A DNA stretch of 64,000 nucleotides from Panopea generosa. Lineage: Eukaryota; Mollusca; Bivalvia; Adapedonta; Hiatellidae. The notes under the pieces are model-generated. The model was not told the DNA's origin. It ran no database searches and saw nothing but the letters and a program-made list of their open reading frames with translations. The translations under genes and the position numbers were made by a program. Positions 54,701 to 60,305 of this stretch are shown in pieces (the first letter of the stretch is position 1; each line of letters opens with the position of its first letter). Where the stretch lies: positions 28,222,152 through 28,286,151 of the forward strand of contig CM055901.1 of NCBI GenBank assembly GCA_029582155.1, read 5' to 3'.

Positions 54701-57599
54701 GTTAACCTCTACTTTTGAATTTTCCAGGGGGTGTGCAGCAGCCTTGGCATCAACAGCAAAAGCAACAGAAGCCCTCCACATCTAGTCAGTCCACACACAA
54801 ACCTCCTAGTCAACCATTAAAACCCAATTATAATCAAGGCTCAGTGTTCAACGAAAGAAGCGACAGTTCAAAGAAAACATTTGGTAATTGAAAAGTAGCA
54901 GTATTCAGTACTTTTATTGTTATTTTAAGATGGGTTTAACAAAAATGTTTACTATGCATAGCTTTATTGATGTGAGAGTAGCTGCCATGCAAACAGCAGA
55001 CAAAAGGGATAAAGATTCTTGGGATGTCTTCTGCTGGAGCATATGATACCACACCACTGTTTTGTCTGTTAAGGCAGGCCTCATATCGTCACATAGCAAT
55101 ACCAGTGTAGCAAAGCTTAAACCATGTAGCAGGGTATTCTCTATGGCTAAGTGGTCTAAGGCGCCGCTCGAGATCACTCCAAAAATTTTATGTGAGAAAG
55201 TTTGCCAGTTACTTGTGGAAGGAGGGTGGTTCTACTCAGTCTTACTCAGCCGGAGGTCTTCCTCCACCAATAAAACTGGATTTGCCATATATAACCTGAA
55301 ATGTGTTCAACATTATGTTAAACCAATTAAAAAATGTACATGTAGCAACTTTGTTATCTCACTTATGAATCAAGTGGTGGTAGAGTTACAGCTTCAGTAA
55401 TCTTTTCCAGAGAAGCTTATACAATTGACAATATCATCACTGGGTGCTGTCTAAAATCTACAGAAACTGCATTGTTTAGGTTAATTATCAATCCATGCAT
55501 TAGGTTTCAATGAAAAGTTACTGACGTAGGAACAACAATAACAATCAGTCCATATCAGTTTATCGTAACTTATTATTTTTGTGTGTGTGTGAATGGGTAT
55601 GCATTTATTCATTTGGATCAGTTTAAACTGACCAATGTTTCTATAAATAACTAGTGAAAATAAATTAATGTAAAAAAGGTCACGGGGGTGGTAATTGTTC
55701 ACTTAAACTGAGCATTGAGTATATACTCAAACTGAGTGTATACTCAGACTGAGCATTTACTTGAACTGAGCATATACATAAACTGAGCATATATATAAAT
55801 GGGCCTATACTTAAGTGGAGAATATACTCAAACTGAGCATATACTTAAATTGAGTATATACTCAAACTGAGTATTTACTTGAACAGAGCATATACATAAA
55901 CTGAGCATATACTTAAATGGAGCATGTACTTAAATGGAGCATGTACTTTTTACACAAAGAAAAAATTTTAGTTTGCATTTCTTTGGCTATGAAACATACA
56001 GCTTATTTTTAATGGTCTGTATGTATTCTTAAATCTTTTTTTTAAGGACCAAGGCCCAATCTAGGATTTGGAGCATTTGAAGATCTGTTACCCGACGGAA
56101 ACTTCACAAAGAAGGATGACGGTCCCAAAACTATTGGAGAGATGAAAAAGAAGACCATGGCAGAAGAAACAGATCCGGTTAAGTTAAAGGTTTGCATGAA
56201 TGACAGTTTTGAATATTATAGTACTATATGCATGGGACAATTTAGATTTAGACAAAAATGTTTTTTTCTCTCTTTTTTTTATTGGACAAATACAAGATAC
56301 TTATTTAGTCATTTGTTTAAACAGATTGATAGTCAGGCTTTGCCAACTTAAGGGTAATGCCTACACTTGAAAAACAAGAGAAATTAGAAGAAACCTACTC
56401 AAATTGAAAATATTTCAAAGGTATAGGAAAAGAAATTAAACTGTCTAGGCCTAGATCATGTCTCAAGATGTTATTTGGTAAAATTGCATAAATAATTTAC
56501 ATTATTCCATTCATTTAATATTGTAATCTATTTAAATAAAGGTGATTTAAGTACTGCATAATGGCTTGTAAAGATTTCACACCAGTTGACATAAATTATA
56601 AAAAAAACTAAATTAATGCCAGTCACTCATTCATTTGTACATAACATACAACAAAATGGCTAATAAATTAGACTGAAACAAGAATATATTGTTTATACCC
56701 CCTCATATTCTTCAATCCCTTTTTCAATGGTAATATCTGCTACATACATTATATACATCATTTCCTAAAATGTAATCTTGATGAAATGATAATGAAACAT
56801 TCTCCAGTTCCGTCATCTTTTTTCACCGCATTGGCAGTGCCTAAATTAATATTATGCTATGTATTATAATAAACAGGTTATGGAATGGACATCTGGGAAG
56901 GAGCGTAATATTCGTGCTCTTCTGTGTTCACTACACAAGGTGCTATGGGAAGAGGAGACAAGATGGAAGCAATGTGGCATGCATGACCTAGTGACGCCAG
57001 AACAAGTGAAGAAAGTTTACAGGAAGGCAGTCCTCTCTGTACACCCTGATAAGGTATTTTAATACTCTGGGATTTTCTGCAGAGAGTCGGGCCCGATTAG
57101 TTAGTAGCGTGTCTGATCAATTCAGGGTTCGCAAGTATGAATCTCTGCCTGGCCACAATCTCCGTAATGACCTTAATGATTAATGTAAGACATTGTGTCT
57201 CACTATTATTTCTATCTGACCTCTGATTTGATTATTCGATTATTGAGGCCTATGGGTCCTTTATTGTGAATTGCATGCCCCTGGGTCTCAACATTTGACT
57301 CTGTTGGTGGAGCCTACTTTACTTTATATATTAAAGAGAATTTGTTTATATGTTGATAGGACGGTGTTGCTACGAACCCTCGATTTTAACTGTAATGATT
57401 GTTAAAACTGATGATGTTTGTTAACAATGTAATGGTCATGATGTTTAATTGCTCATGCATTTTAAACAAAAGACTCATAAAATATTTATTTTTACAGCTG
57501 ACAGAATCCCCACATCTGGAATTGGCTAGAGCTATATTTATAGAACTAAATGATGCATGGGCGCAGTTTGAAGAAGAAGGAATGAAAGCATTATATTAA
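30577..57599 (+). CDS. GAK: Cyclin-G-associated kinase (GAK/auxilin family), complete, 24 coding exons
   Basis: GAK phosphorylates clathrin adaptors and, through its J domain, recruits Hsc70 to strip clathrin from vesicles in the cytosol and at the trans-Golgi. The 24 exons join in frame to 4050 nt (1349 residues; human GAK is about 1311). The start [14 protein letters not shown] matches the family's N-terminus. Domains: NAK-type kinase (~38-315) with EGGFAFV, K65, HRD 166-168, DFG 186-188 and TPE 223-225; PTEN-like domain (~394-560) with HCLDGKASS from H499, lacking the catalytic Arg; C2 (~565-740); a long disordered linker with DPF motifs near 962, 990 and 1112, the family motif FDTLDW near 806 and a 12-residue polyQ; J domain (~1258-1349) with HPD 1313-1315. 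Introns are 710 bp on average apart from several enlarged by repeats. Exon 4's donor is tandemly repeated. The gatekeeper is Met119. Confidence 0.97.
30871..30985 (+). repeat. tRNA-like SINE head, degenerate
   Basis: A good B box (GCGAGTTCGAATCCT) is followed by GCGACAGTCTCTGTGA, as in SINE-A. The A box and the rest of the body are not recognisable. Confidence 0.45.
31106..31484 (-). pseudogene. 5'-truncated LINE reverse-transcriptase fragment
   Basis: On the - strand an open stretch of about 80 codons (31484-31236) contains [17 protein letters not shown] and [19 protein letters not shown]. That is the usual C-terminal end of the ORF2 protein in CR1/Jockey-like non-LTR retrotransposons. A 3' tail runs on to about 31106 with a GCGCTGTACAAATGTATTTG end. 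The fragment lies antisense in GAK intron 1 and is a dead copy. Confidence 0.7.
32277..32511. mobile_element. Inverted-repeat DNA element, family M3, intron 1 copy
   Basis: The ends are GGTCATCCTCAAAAAAA and, inverted, GGCCATCCTTAAAAAAA, flanked by TCA on both sides (32274-32276, 32512-32514). It contains GTAGGTAGGT and CTTTGAAAGGCAATAAAAA, shared with 62488-62720. Confidence 0.7.
32580..32641 (+). CDS. GAK: GAK exon 2 (glycine loop and catalytic lysine)
   Basis: Acceptor tttcag|GAGGTTTT and donor CTGAAG|gtgagt. It encodes [11 protein letters not shown] and EYALK, ending with Lys65, which anchors ATP. Confidence 0.95.
32758..32995 (+). repeat. tRNA-like SINE, family D, most complete copy
   Basis: The head reads GGTTAAGTGTCTGTCTGGCA with a B box near GTGGTTTCCATCCC. 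The body contains CATACCAAAGAC, AGAAGCTTCC, CAGCATTTAGAGGATAG and a 3' end ATGCTAAACACCATACAGCA. Confidence 0.6.
33353..33412 (+). CDS. GAK: GAK exon 3 (C helix)
   Basis: A 60-nt exon, phase 0 at both ends: ctacag|AGGCTG to TTTCTT|gtatcc. It encodes [20 protein letters not shown], matching the RLLSNEEEKN region of human GAK. Confidence 0.93.
33543..33735 (+). repeat. SINE-A, 5'-truncated copy in GAK intron 3
   Basis: The body is present from GATTGATATACAACATTG through CCAGGATCCCAGGAAA to GTTAACCCTTGATG. The tRNA-like head is absent. Confidence 0.7.
33978..34092 (+). CDS. GAK: GAK exon 4 (N-lobe to hinge), first of five tandem donors
   Basis: Acceptor tgtag|AAAAAG. The exon encodes [20 protein letters not shown], then [14 protein letters not shown]. 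The donor TGTACAG|gtaagt at 34093 is the first of five near-identical donors spaced exactly 33 bp apart, so the true 3' end could be 34092, 34125, 34158, 34191 or 34224 without changing frame. The first is chosen because the encoded protein then matches other GAK proteins without an insertion. Confidence 0.9.
34071..34267 (+). repeat. 33-bp tandem repeat carrying the exon 4 splice donor
   Basis: Six units begin at 34071, 34104, 34137, 34170, 34203 and 34236. Each unit has about 22 nt of exon-type sequence (CTGCTTATGGAATTATGTAC then AG) and 11 nt of intron start (GTAAGTTACAT). Units 1-5 keep CAG|GTAAGT; unit 6 has CAG|ATAACT and is one base shorter. Each unit is 11 codons and is open, reading [11 protein letters not shown] with small changes. 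Confidence 0.96.
34478..34585 (+). repeat. SINE family B, partial
   Basis: It shares GTGTGGTGTACTTGAGCAAG and CACTTTATTCAC with the other B copies. Confidence 0.5.
34692..34945 (+). repeat. SINE-A copy with a deletion in the head
   Basis: The A box region GCCCGATTAGCTCAGTAGG is intact, but about 25 bp before the B box are missing. The body is full and the tail is ATATTCAATCAATC. The flanks TCCTCGGAGGAA and TCCTCCGAGGAA differ by one base and look like a target duplication. Confidence 0.75.
35261..35376. repeat. Perfect 58-bp direct duplication
   Basis: Two copies of AATTTATTTGTTTTGTCTTC...GCTAATATTTGATATC begin 58 bp apart (35261, 35319) in GAK intron 4, with GATATC also just upstream. Confidence 0.9.
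35537..35676 (+). CDS. GAK: GAK exon 5 (C-lobe to HRD)
   Basis: Acceptor acccag|GTGGCC and donor CTTAAG|gtttgt. It encodes [14 protein letters not shown] and PPIIHRDLK with the catalytic Asp168. Confidence 0.95.
35716..35825 (-). repeat. tRNA-Leu-like SINE head, family C
   Basis: On the - strand: GTCCACCGTGGCCGAGTAGT, CTAAGCCGCCGTCTC and a body start GTCCGAGAAATG. The class II tRNA shape fits a Leu or Ser origin. Confidence 0.5.
36325..36555 (+). repeat. Dispersed repeat with CTCGAAGGCTTGGGCC motif
   Basis: It shares TTTTTTCCCCAATCTCGAAG, GCTTGGGCCTCTT and the end AGGCTCTG with 53270-53530, and is inverted relative to 3695-3960. Confidence 0.55.
36661..36884. mobile_element. piggyBac-like non-autonomous element, copy 2
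   Basis: TTAA flanks (36657-36660, 36885-36888) enclose inverted ends CCCTTTACTCCATA / CCCTTTACTTCATA. Compared with 16077-16307, it lacks the internal hairpin and has one more copy of the GAGGTGTCCAAAGGCGTCTA unit. It lies in GAK intron 5. Confidence 0.8.
37052..37177 (+). CDS. GAK: GAK exon 6 (DFG and activation segment)
   Basis: Acceptor ttacag|GTAGAA and donor GATGAG|gtaact, phase 0 at both ends. It encodes [20 protein letters not shown], then the HYPDMSW and RRSLVEDE stretches typical of GAK. Confidence 0.95.
37300..37830. repeat. Probable dispersed repeat in GAK intron 6
   Basis: Two related segments recur (AGTTGTACATATCCCTTTTG and AGTTGTGCATATTCCTTTTG about 155 bp apart, then AGTTTTGCATATATCAGTT). 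This suggests a decayed tandem element. Confidence 0.4.
37901..37990 (+). CDS. GAK: GAK exon 7 (P+1 loop)
   Basis: Acceptor tttcag|ATTGCT and donor ATATGG|gttagt. It encodes [15 protein letters not shown] and ALDIW, the NAK-family P+1 region. Confidence 0.95.
38942..39098 (+). repeat. SINE family B in GAK intron 7
   Basis: Head GTGTGGTCCAGGGGTGGAGC, then GGGTCATGTGTTCAGGCC in place of the B box, then GGAGCAAGACACTTCATCC and CCCAGGAAGACTTTGAG. Confidence 0.6.
39325..39460 (+). CDS. GAK: GAK exon 8 (kinase C-lobe)
   Basis: Acceptor ttcag|GCCCTG and donor CATAA|gtaagg. It encodes [18 protein letters not shown] and [13 protein letters not shown]. Confidence 0.95.
39480..39700. repeat. Dispersed repeat with GGATAGAGGGCAATAAAGAG motif
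   Basis: GTGGATAGAGGGCAATAAAG and AGATAATGCAAG recur at about 53547-53625 and, weaker, at 17255-17330. It begins near AACCAGGTTCACCGG. Confidence 0.4.
40050..40202 (+). CDS. GAK: GAK exon 9 (end of kinase domain)
   Basis: Acceptor ttttag|TGGGAA and donor ACAG|gtaacc. It encodes [19 protein letters not shown], then a proline-rich start of the linker. Confidence 0.93.
40455..40617 (+). CDS. GAK: GAK exon 10 (kinase-PTEN linker)
   Basis: Acceptor gacag|CATATCC and donor TCAGC|gtaagt. It encodes [18 protein letters not shown] and the conserved amphipathic [19 protein letters not shown], matching human LKDTSSKVIQSVA. Confidence 0.92.
40885..40998. repeat. Family M3 fragment
   Basis: The right half of an M3-type element: TTACTTACCTACCCACCTGT, ATGGGTCGG, AACAAATCATTTTTAAGG. 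The left end is lost. Confidence 0.45.
41078..41215 (+). repeat. SINE family C, 3' part, in GAK intron 10
   Basis: TGTTGCCAGTTACTTGTGGA, GGTAGTTCTACTCAG and TAAGGTCTTCC match 55140-55345. Confidence 0.5.
41417..41469 (+). CDS. GAK: GAK exon 11 (start of PTEN-like domain)
   Basis: A 53-nt exon, tttcag|ATCTATG to AGCAG|gtaaaa. It encodes [17 protein letters not shown], the conserved entry to the PTEN-like domain. Confidence 0.93.
41527..41738 (-). repeat. SINE-A body, truncated, in GAK intron 11
   Basis: On the - strand it runs from a degraded GTCTCCATGATAACTGATAT to GATGGCATAAAAAATGACGC and ATATTCAAAC. The tRNA-like head is gone. Confidence 0.7.
41955..42103 (+). CDS. GAK: GAK exon 12 (PTEN-like domain)
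   Basis: Acceptor tccag|TGATGT and donor AATAGG|gtacag. It encodes [20 protein letters not shown] and [19 protein letters not shown]. Confidence 0.95.
42125..42453 (-). repeat. Two SINE-type repeats in GAK intron 12
   Basis: On the - strand, 42453-42385 looks like a tRNA head (GGGGCGGTAGTGTAATGGAT). 42356-42125 resembles family C (GTGGTGTAAGGCGTTGTCTC, then an end GGTGTTTAACCTCATT). Confidence 0.5.
42925..43047 (+). CDS. GAK: GAK exon 13 (PTEN-like domain, up to the Cys)
   Basis: Acceptor tgcag|GTATCT and donor GCTTG|gtaagt, phase 0 at both ends. It encodes [18 protein letters not shown] and ends NICVVHCL, the first part of the phosphatase-like loop. Confidence 0.95.
43578..43711 (+). CDS. 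GAK: GAK exon 14 (PTEN-like domain, rest of the loop)
   Basis: Acceptor ttcag|GATGGT and donor AGACG|gtaact. It encodes [20 protein letters not shown] and [16 protein letters not shown]. The position six after Cys500 is Ser, not Arg, so the fold should be catalytically inactive. Confidence 0.95.
43819..44685. mobile_element. hAT-like non-autonomous element with 8-bp target duplication
   Basis: Direct repeats AAAAAGAT (43811-43818, 44686-44693) flank inverted ends TAAGGATGTCAACGAAT and TAAGGATGGCAACGAAT. Both ends continue into clusters of GAATATTCG repeats. The 8-bp duplication and the ends suggest the hAT superfamily. The 867 bp hold no transposase frame. It lies in GAK intron 14. Confidence 0.82.
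44976..45125 (+). repeat. tRNA-like SINE in GAK intron 14
   Basis: Head GGGCGGTAGTTCAGTGGATA with GTTAGCC, B-box-like GTTGAATCGCAGGC, then TGGTTCTACCCAGGAAG, the same ending as in family B. Confidence 0.5.
45319..45432 (+). CDS. GAK: GAK exon 15 (PTEN-C2 junction)
   Basis: Acceptor tgcag|ATATATAG and donor ATGAA|gtaagt. It encodes [20 protein letters not shown] and [13 protein letters not shown]. Confidence 0.94.
45456..45621. mobile_element. Tigger/pogo-like short element next to exon 15
   Basis: The ends are CAGTAGAACTTCGTTGG and, inverted, CAGTAGAACTTTGATGGG. TA flanks both sides (45454-45455, 45622-45623). It starts 23 bp after the exon 15 donor. Confidence 0.75.
45771..46625. mobile_element. 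Inverted-repeat DNA element, family M3, disrupted copy with nested SINE
   Basis: TTG flanks both sides (45768-45770, 46626-46628). The ends are TGCCATCCTTAAAAAAT and, inverted, GGCCATCCTTAAAAAAT. Intact copies are about 235 bp; this one is 855 bp because it contains a SINE-A (46217-46500) and about 330 bp of other sequence. Confidence 0.65.
46217..46500 (+). repeat. SINE-A, best-preserved copy with 11-bp target duplication
   Basis: CAAATTTTCTT flanks both sides (46206-46216, 46501-46511). Head: A box GATTAGCTCAGTCGG and B box GAGTTCGAATCCC, both intact. Body: CGACATTGTGTCTCATTATC and TCTCACCACTGATTCAAGTG. Tail: ATTCAATCAATCAAT. At 284 bp it is the reference copy for the window. Confidence 0.9.
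47092..47290 (+). CDS. GAK: GAK exon 16 (C2 domain)
   Basis: Acceptor tgcag|GAATGG and donor GGAAAG|gtatgt. It encodes [27 protein letters not shown] and the conserved [14 protein letters not shown]. Confidence 0.95.
47361..47605 (-). repeat. SINE-A, diverged copy in GAK intron 16
   Basis: The - strand body matches the family (AGTCTCCTTGACGATTGATA, CACCACTGATTCAAGTGGG). The head is degraded. Confidence 0.7.
47857..48033. mobile_element. Short inverted-repeat DNA element, family T1, fourth copy
   Basis: The ends are CAGTCAAACTTGTGTAAGC and, inverted, CAGTCAAACCTGTCTTAAGC. It lies in GAK intron 16, ending about 65 bp before exon 17. Confidence 0.75.
48098..48177 (+). CDS. GAK: GAK exon 17 (C2 domain)
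   Basis: Acceptor ttcag|ATCACT and donor CACACA|gtaagt. It encodes [20 protein letters not shown] and LKYTQ. Confidence 0.93.
48301..48590 (-). repeat. SINE-A, full-length copy with 11-bp target duplication
   Basis: TGCTACAATAA flanks both sides (48290-48300, 48591-48601). On the - strand: GCCGGGCCCGATTAGCTCAG, B box GAGTTCGAATCCC, body, and tail ending ATTCAATCAA. Confidence 0.9.
49478..50105. repeat. Minisatellite, TTGTATTATCTCAA unit, in GAK intron 18 region
   Basis: More than 40 copies of a 13-15 bp unit (TTGTATTATCTCAA, TTGAATTGTTTTATCTCGA and similar) span about 620 bp. Higher-order blocks of about 100 bp recur. It lies in the intron before exon 18. Confidence 0.95.
50336..50529 (+). 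CDS. GAK: GAK exon 18 (end of C2 domain)
   Basis: Acceptor tgcag|GTATGA and donor ATTTTG|gtaagt. It encodes [18 protein letters not shown], then [15 protein letters not shown] and [15 protein letters not shown]. Confidence 0.95.
50774..51215. repeat. Minisatellite, 50-bp unit, in the intron after exon 18
   Basis: About nine copies of ACAGGCAAGTTTGACACAAT / TCTGGTATCTATAACAGA / AGTTCTACATGT, regularly 50 bp apart, decaying at the right end. Confidence 0.95.
51486..51640 (+). repeat. SINE family B before exon 19
   Basis: Head GGAGCACGTGGTCCAGTG, B box GGGTTTGATTCC, body TCCTTGAGCAAGACACTTTT, end CCCATGAAGACTTTGAG. Confidence 0.65.
51750..52877 (+). CDS. GAK: GAK exon 19 (large disordered adaptor-binding linker)
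   Basis: A 1128-nt exon, tttcag|GCATGT to CTTG|gtatgt. It is rich in S, N, Q, D and P. It carries FDTLDW near residue 806 (conserved in GAK), three DPF motifs (about 962, 990 and 1112) of the kind that bind AP-2, and the NIDLL clathrin-type motif near 933. Three SGTFQ repeats occur near the end, two inside PRNNSGTFQ, suggesting recent short duplications. Retaining the next intron would stop after nine residues. Confidence 0.95.
53270..53625 (+). repeat. Two abutting dispersed repeats in the intron after exon 19
   Basis: 53270-53530 matches 36325-36555 (TTTTTTCCCAATCTCGAAGG). 53547-53625 matches the GGATAGAGGTCAATAAAGAG repeat of 39480-39700. Confidence 0.5.
53679..53798 (+). CDS. GAK: GAK exon 20 (polyglutamine linker)
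   Basis: Acceptor tgaag|GTTCCT (weak pyrimidine tract) and donor TCAAG|gtgagt. It encodes [15 protein letters not shown], then 12 glutamines from mixed CAA and CAG codons, then KQPQKPP. The mixed codons should make the tract fairly stable. Confidence 0.88.
53820..53980. mobile_element. Short inverted-repeat DNA element, family T1, cleanest copy
   Basis: TA flanks both sides. The ends are CAGTCAAACCTGTGTAAGC and, inverted, CAGTCAAACCTGTCTTAAGC. At 161 bp, it begins 21 bp after the exon 20 donor. Confidence 0.8.
54036..54425. repeat. Minisatellite, 48-bp unit, in the intron after exon 20
   Basis: Eight copies of AGCTTGATTGCAAAGTGAAC / TAAGAGCTCACAGTATATAT / TATTTTAT with few changes. Confidence 0.95.
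54448..54590. repeat. Dispersed repeat, paired with 8289-8430
   Basis: Same order of motifs as the first copy (TGAGTGAACATTTGGTAAGG, GACCTTAATATTTCTTTGAT), directly after the 48-bp array. Confidence 0.5.
54728..54883 (+). CDS. GAK: GAK exon 21 (linker)
   Basis: Acceptor tttccag|GGGGTG and donor CATTTG|gtaatt. It encodes [19 protein letters not shown] and [12 protein letters not shown]. The PNY motif matches human RPNYASNF. Confidence 0.9.
55140..55345 (+). repeat. tRNA-Leu-like SINE, family C, in the intron after exon 21
   Basis: Head ATGGCTAAGTGGTCTAAGGC, variable-arm-like GCCGCTCGAGATCAC, body AGTTTGCCAGTTACTTGTGG, and end CATTATGTTAAACC with A-rich tail. Confidence 0.65.
55700..55950. 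repeat. Minisatellite, AACTGAGCATATACTCA unit
   Basis: About a dozen copies of a 17-20 bp unit (AACTGAGCATATACTCA, AATGGAGCATGTACTTA) in the intron before exon 22. Confidence 0.9.
56047..56189 (+). CDS. GAK: GAK exon 22 (pre-J segment)
   Basis: Acceptor tttaag|GACCAA and donor TTAAAG|gtttgc. It encodes [13 protein letters not shown], then [11 protein letters not shown] and DPVKLK, matching human FEDLLSNQGF and GPKTIAEMRK. Confidence 0.95.
56877..57053 (+). CDS. GAK: GAK exon 23 (J domain with HPD)
   Basis: Acceptor aacag|GTTATG and donor GATAAG|gtattt. It encodes [44 protein letters not shown] (1313-1315) is the motif that stimulates Hsc70 ATPase. Confidence 0.96.
57087..57235 (+). repeat. 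SINE-A, 3'-truncated copy in GAK intron 23
   Basis: Head GGGCCCGATTAGTTAGTAGC is present. The body is recognisable to about CTCACTATTATT and then lost. Confidence 0.65.
57498..57599 (+). CDS. GAK: GAK exon 24 (end of J domain, stop)
   Basis: Acceptor tttacag|CTGACA; TAA at 57597-57599. It encodes [20 protein letters not shown] and MKALY, matching the human end MIFMELNDAWSEFENQG. Confidence 0.96.
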   Translation: MTESPHLELARAIFIELNDAWAQFEEEGMKALY

Positions 57600-58980
57600 T
57601 ACTTGTAGACATATGATATAGGAATTGGAAAATGCTAATTGCTGGAAGTTTGTTTATTACCAATACTTCAAAGGGTCGTCCGTAGCCCAGTGGTCTCAGG
57701 CTCTGTTGTCTAATAACCACTTATCTCTCGCTGTTGGGTTGTTGATTTTACCCCAGCTCGGTCCCAGAAAGCAAAAAGAATTGCCACTTGCGGAGGGACA
57801 GTGTATTTCCGCATAAATGCCTTATATATAACCTGTCATGTGTTCAAAATGGCTTTGAACCCCATTAAAAAAAAAAAAAAACTTTTTAAAATTGACGTTT
57901 GGTTTCAATCTTCATTTTATACACGTATAAGCATGTTATTTTTAATGTTTACAATTAAAATCGGGCACAAAAAAAGAAATTAAATTGAAATCAGTACTTG
58001 AAAATATTAAATTGCTATTCCAATAAATCTACTTTTAATATTGATCTTGTGCATGTTGTTTAGCATAATTGTAAAATTAAAGTGCAATTTTAACATATAA
58101 GAAAATAATTTAAAAAATCAAATGTATACTTAACGGAACATCAAACCTGTCACTTTTGTATTTCCAATACCTTCATCAAAATATTAATTAGCATTATTAA
58201 ATTTGTACACTACATCACCAGGCAATTATGTATTGATTTTGTGTGGGTCCGATTGCGAAATTCAACACAATGTGCATAAAATACTAATTTTGCATGTGCA
58301 GGAAATTGCTATGATACTTTTTGAGAAAATAAATAAAATGTCTGGTGGCGGGTAAGCTGTTGCGATCAGTATATAATATATAGATAGGAGTAACATGATG
58401 ATAGAAAATGACGTGTATCAAATATTGTTTAGGACAATTGTCTACTGTAGAGATGTAGTGTGATTGTGTGATTATTGTAATACACAAAACATCAAAAATT
58501 AGCTAGTTCAGTGGAAAGTCCACTCAAAATTAGGTGACATAGAAGTTATATAGAAGTTAATTAATATTAGTCTATGCAATTATCCGTTTGTACCAGTAAT
58601 CATGTTGTAACATTTGGGAAGTGTTGTTGTGTGCATTATGAGATTATAGTTGTTTTAATTTATTGGAGAGCACATGAGTTAGGTATTCAATTGACTTATT
58701 GTCAGTGTAGGTAAATTTATTTAATTGTAAACGAATGGTACATTTGGTAAGGTATGGTATGATACTGTATTGTTTTGTTTATTTGGCTTGCAGATAGTTT
58801 GGATTTTTGTGTGTTATGTTCAGGGCATTTTGGACATGACTTTGAAGTAATTATTTAATCAATTGATCTTGATTCCATTGGCCAATTTAAAGTAGTATTG
58901 ATAGAAAGGACTTAGATTTATAAAATTGTACTCGCAAACAAAGGTTTTACATTATTACCGGAATAAAATTGTACATGTAT
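57600..58980 (+). other. GAK 3' UTR and downstream sequence
   Basis: A family C SINE lies at 57668-57875. AATAAA signals occur at several places, for example 58972-58977, so the true end cannot be fixed. Nothing else is seen. Confidence 0.45.
57668..57875 (+). repeat. tRNA-Leu-like SINE, family C, with poly(A) tail
   Basis: Head CCGTAGCCCAGTGGTCTCAG, body with CCACTTGCGGAGG, ACCTGTCATGTGTTCAAA, GGCTTTGAACCCCATT and a run of 14-15 A. It would be part of the GAK 3' UTR if transcription passes it. Confidence 0.65.
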
Positions 58981-59689
58981 AAAATGTTTTGCGAAAGTTT
59001 ATTTTCTCAGAACATTTAACAGTGAAGAATTTGTAATTAAAACTTGCTCTTTAACATCTATTATAATGTTTAATATGTTGAAGGTTTTTTTTTTTAAATC
59101 GAGTACTTGGATGCCATTTCTAATATCGTCACAAAAGCCAAAAATGTTTTTACAAGCAAAACACATGTTAAACCATTCACTTAACCCTGTATGCTATGTT
59201 AATTGCAAGACCCATCATTTGAACTCTATCTATTCTTTACCGTTTAACATTCATGACATGATATATATGTCAAGTGGTGTAAAACATGTGAATTTTTTTG
59301 TGTAAATGTATTAGATGCATACATATATGTATATATATATTGGAAGCACTTGTTGATTCTGTTGATTATCAATTATCTGTGATAGGGGTTTATTTTATTC
59401 TGTATATTTAGGCATGTATAGGAAATTGATTTCCTTATTTGTATCTATTTGTTATTTGTTCTCCCATTGAGTTACTGACTATCGTTAGCTGGGGACTAAA
59501 GTCAGATTTTTGTCAGCTGATGTTCTTTATGAAGTACTGTTCTAAACCCAGAAATTGGTTGTCAAAAAAATAAAACAATGGTACCTGGTGACTTATTTTG
59601 TCAACACTGACATCATATCAGTTTGTGATATTCCACATACAAGTGGGATTATTAAATTCTTTTATACTGGTACTAGAAAAGAATATCTG

Positions 59690-60000
59690 CATTTTTACAG
59701 GGGTCAGATATTTCTATCTCACCCCTGGACCAAGATAAAATTATTGCGCCGTGATGTCGGAACTATCGTGGCATATTTAATTGTATGACGTAAATTATAT
59801 ATAATTTGACGTCTTGAAATGATTGTGGTATAATATGAAGAATTAAATTTCAATAAATTTCAATTTTTTGATATAATTCAGTCCCTTAGGATAAATGTTT
59901 TTGCATGAAATCGGCAGAACCTTGATCTCGCCAAAACAGTTATCCCTCGGGCTAGAATTTTCTATCCAAACCTCAAACCCATGTAAGATTCTTTTATTCC
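59690..60000. repeat. Dispersed repeat, paired with 19337-19740
   Basis: GGGTCAGATATTTCTATCTC, TAAATTATATATAATTTGAC and GAATTTTCTATCC / AACCTCAAACCCATGT match the first copy in order. Confidence 0.4.
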
Positions 60001-60082
60001 CCAAATTTTATAGTTTTTAATTTGGAAGGTGGTCCGGAATTTTTGTTACTACATTTCTCGACTGTTGAGTATTGAATCTATA

Positions 60083-60305
60083 AAAGGGCTGTTCCATGGC
60101 TGACATAGCTAAGACACCATCTCAAAATCACTTCTTCTTACCAATGAGGCCATGGGTTTGAGCTAAGCATGGTCCAAAACATAACTTGGTATGATAAAGT
60201 TGACAATGGTTTTTGGATTAATTCTGAGGTCTTCCCCCAATGAAACTCTGTCCCATGTGCAACTTATAATGTATTTAAATTGTGATAAACCACAGTAAGA
60301 ACAAA
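60083..60305 (+). repeat. SINE family C, diverged copy
   Basis: CATGGCTGACATAGCTAAGA, CTTACCAATGAGGCCATGGG and GAGGTCTTCCCCCAATGAAA match the family. Confidence 0.5.

Larger units (their letters stand above)
30710..57497 (+). other. GAK intron map
   Basis: Introns 2 (32642-33352), 3 (33413-33977), 7 (37991-39324), 10-12 (40618-42924) and 13 (43048-43577) contain only SINE fragments, AT-rich sequence or nothing notable. Introns 8, 9, 22 and 23 show little beyond one truncated SINE-A in intron 23. The larger features in introns 1, 4, 5, 14-16 and 18-21 are listed separately. Confidence 0.7.
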
